Positions 32,209 through 32,611 of a DNA stretch of 32,611 bases are shown in pieces (the stretch's first letter is position 1; each line of letters starts with the position of its first letter). The position numbers were made by a program, and so were the translations under genes. The stretch comes from Xenococcaceae cyanobacterium MO_234.B1 (GTDB lineage Bacteria; Cyanobacteriota; Cyanobacteriia; Cyanobacteriales; Xenococcaceae), in the NCBI GenBank assembly GCA_030064915.1, contig JASJEK010000079.1, forward strand, positions 1 to 32,611, given 5' to 3'. Under the pieces are notes generated by a model that worked only from the letters and a program-made list of their open reading frames with translations, had not been told where the DNA came from and made no database searches.

Positions 32209-32611
32209 TTATTTGCTTTACATATTTTAATGTATCTTATACCCCTTCTCATAAGACTTGTTCCATAAGTCCGATACATCTTAACGTGAATTCGGAGTGA
32301 GGTTCCCACTTCTGAGTTAGAAGATTCTATCTTTCTTCCGCGAGAGGACACCCGATTTATCGGGCGACGGGGCTTATAAACTGCGCGGCGGGGTTCATAA
32401 ACGGAGGGGCTGTGACGCGAGGTCTCCTCGCGTCCTTGAAAGCTCCGAATCTCTAAGAGTGATCTAGAGAATCCCCCGCAAAGCGCGGTGGGAGTATTGT
32501 CAATTAACTAGACCAAAGCTCCTTGGAGTCACGGGAGTTCGGAGTTCGTAGGGACGTATCAGGTCACGTCCCTACAGGAGTTATGATTTTTTCAACGAGA
32601 GAATGGGCAAG
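32209..32611. other. intergenic tail with hairpins and element relics
   Basis: No gene in this end stretch. It holds a perfect 9-bp hairpin (gacgcgagg 32414-32422, cctcgcgtc 32426-32434), a perfect 10-bp hairpin (gtagggacgt 32548-32557, acgtccctac 32566-32575), and a right-end relic at 32465-32505. The GC-rich block from 32340 is unlike the AT-rich flanks. Confidence 0.5.
32465..32505 (+). mobile_element. solitary IS200/IS605-type right-end relic
   Basis: ctagagaatcccccgc leads into a hairpin (tcccccgc 32472-32479 with gcggtggga 32485-32493), including one unpaired T on the 3' side, and is followed by gtattgtcaatt. The tnpB right end at 3829-3864 has the same order, hairpin and bulge (ctagaatcccccgac, gtcggcggga, gtatgtcaat). 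No tnpB frame lies upstream within the window, only a GC-rich block with crtQ before it in the other direction. Confidence 0.6.

Overview
The window comes from a phycoerythrin-containing cyanobacterium. The evidence is a complete phycoerythrin-linker operon in the order cpeC-cpeD-cpeE-cpeS-cpeT-cpeR, a zeta-carotene desaturase (crtQ), a group 2 sigma factor, a PATAN-REC response regulator, a DUF760 protein, frequent GCGATCGC (HIP1) octamers, and several heptameric short repeats typical of cyanobacterial intergenic DNA. The AT-rich composition and gene mix would fit a Pleurocapsales or Chroococcales relative, but that placement is a guess.

Region 1 (1-4320) is an eroded accessory island. It holds an IS4-like transposase remnant, the 3' end of a cas7 followed by a full-length-looking cas5, a two-repeat/one-spacer CRISPR remnant behind a leader-like stretch, joined fragments of hsdS and hsdR on the minus strand, a small unknown ORF, and a solo tnpB (IS1341/IS605 type) with both ends visible and its catalytic residues intact. 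Region 2 (4324-9755) has a Uma2-family protein, a 458-bp leader, then the six-gene cpe operon. CpeC, CpeD and CpeE are rod linkers, CpeS and CpeT are bilin lyases, and CpeR is the phycoerythrin regulator. The genes for the phycoerythrin subunits (cpeBA) are not in the window. A 175-bp MITE-like element ends this region.

Region 3 (10072-12174) is an unrecognised two-gene unit. Both proteins have an N-terminal segment resembling ribbon-helix-helix and a C-terminal membrane anchor. The larger one is a long coiled coil with five 42-residue tandem repeats. Region 4 (12274-18000) has a GH13 sugar phosphorylase on the minus strand, divergent from a LysR regulator + TrpD2-like pair, then murF. Region 5 (18215-24871) holds a tandem pair of paralogous unknown proteins, then a minus-strand unit mutT / PATAN-REC / OmpR-type regulator, a DUF760 protein and a SigD-like sigma factor. 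Region 6 (25331-32208) is all minus strand: a PAS-GAF histidine kinase, a small ribbon-helix-helix-like protein, a GT2 membrane glycosyltransferase, a small basic protein, an RRM RNA-binding protein, and an SRPBCC-crtQ operon.

The most notable non-coding structure is a right-end hairpin motif that ends the tnpB element and recurs, without any transposase, near 27761-27800 (minus) and 32465-32505 (plus). No tRNA or rRNA gene was seen. Functions are assigned by reading protein motifs only; no database search was possible.
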